Below, piece by piece: positions 63,578 through 64,000 of a DNA stretch of 64,000 nucleotides (position 1 is the stretch's first letter; each line of letters opens with the position of its first letter). The notes under the pieces were generated by a model. The model was not told the DNA's origin. It saw only the letters and a list, made by a program, of their open reading frames with translations, and searched no databases. The translations under genes were made by a program, and so were the position numbers. The stretch is from Bacillota bacterium (lineage in GTDB: Bacteria; Bacillota; Clostridia; Lachnospirales; Lachnospiraceae): positions 1 through 64,000 of the forward strand of contig JAEZKD010000195.1 of the NCBI GenBank assembly GCA_023415655.1. Reading direction: 5' to 3'.

Positions 63578-64000
63578 TTACTCCTCCTGACTGCTTACCC
63601 CAATGATATCAGCAATGATTGATTCTTCCTCTGGTGACATGGTGCTTTGTAACATCTCCTGATAGAATTCTTGAAAGGAAAGATAAGGATCTAATACCGT
63701 AGCTTCTCCACTTACCTCTTGGATTCTCGCCTGTGTACGTTTGTTATCTACCATCAGCTCCAGAATACAATCGTATCGTTCTTCTAACTGATCCTTTGGT
63801 TTATAAGGATCAATCTCATCGGTAATCGTCACACTAATAAAATCATGACGGTTTTCTTCGGTGGCACGCTCTAGTATTTCTTTTAAGAGACCTCGTTCCT
63901 TTCTCACATCTTGCAATGCAGATAACGCGATCGTCTCAATGATTGGATCACTTTCCTTATGTCCTAAGGTTACCACAGTAATTGACTTTTCGTGGCCTTC
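63578..64000 (-). CDS. sbcD: Exonuclease subunit SbcD, N-terminus cut by window edge
   Basis: The frame is open from the right edge to 63578, giving about 140 C-terminal residues. The blocks ITVVTLGHKESD, EERYDCILELMVDN and FYQEMLQSTMSPEEESII fit the C-terminal capping domain of SbcD (Mre11-like) nucleases. The catalytic phosphoesterase part lies outside the window. A GTG at 63976 is internal, not the start. Confidence 0.9.
   Translation of the reverse strand, partial: EGHEKSITVVTLGHKESDPIIETIALSALQDVRKERGLLKEILERATEENRHDFISVTITDEIDPYKPKDQLEERYDCILELMVDNKRTQARIQEVSGEATVLDPYLSFQEFYQEMLQSTMSPEEESIIADIIGVSSQEE

Overview
The window looks like part of a chromosome from a motile, low-GC Gram-positive of the Clostridia, most likely the family Lachnospiraceae (a Lachnoclostridium/C. 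phytofermentans-like organism). This is an inference from codY sitting directly upstream of a single large flagellar/chemotaxis cluster, FliY in place of FliN, the presence of CheC and CheD, GGAGG ribosome binding sites at nearly every start, strong AT bias, and a cytosolic GH95 fucosidase. Almost every gene lies on the minus strand, so the text below follows transcription from high to low coordinates.

64.0-59.3 kb: sbcD (cut by the window edge) and sbcC, followed by a small VOC protein and a terminator. Next comes an intergenic stretch of stacked palindromes and a 121-bp direct repeat, then a small membrane protein. 59.1-56.4 kb: yifB (comM) and dprA, overlapping, closed by a terminator. 56.4-44.1 kb: an accessory, decaying region. 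It holds three separate relics of extra dprA/yifB copies (55.15-55.39, 51.40-51.69 and 45.93-46.08 kb), an IS30-type transposase fragment, a frameshifted membrane gene, a frameshifted secreted protein with nine Cys-rich 21-residue repeats, an MFS transporter pseudogene, a nonsense-interrupted lipoprotein, a membrane-bound hydrolase-like protein, an intact GH95 alpha-L-fucosidase, and a lipoprotein with an internally duplicated domain.

43.8-40.6 kb: topA, then the global regulator codY, each with a recognisable promoter. 40.1-5.4 kb: one very long flagellar/chemotaxis operon. It runs flgB-flgC-fliE-fliF-fliG-fliH-fliI-fliJ-(MgtE_N-like gene)-fliK-flgD-(TIGR02530-like gene)-flgE-flbD-motA-motB-fliL-fliM-fliY-cheY-fliO-fliP-fliQ-fliR-flhB-flhA-flhF-flhG-(PilZ gene)-cheB-cheA-cheW-cheC-cheD-(unknown)-sigD-fapA and three small uncharacterised genes. 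It covers rod, MS ring, switch, export gate, hook, stators, number/placement control, the chemotaxis core and the motility sigma factor. Flagellin, FlgM, filament cap and receptor genes are not in the window. Internal signals include a sigma-D-like promoter before fliK and hairpins after flgE and between cheW and cheC.

5.0-0 kb: an unknown membrane-anchored acidic protein, then rpsB and tsf with terminators. After a non-coding gap there is a broken ridA fragment translationally coupled to an aminoglycoside-phosphotransferase-like kinase that runs off the left edge. I found no tRNA, rRNA or CRISPR array. The clearest unexplained signal is the series of shuffled dprA/yifB relics interleaved with accessory genes.
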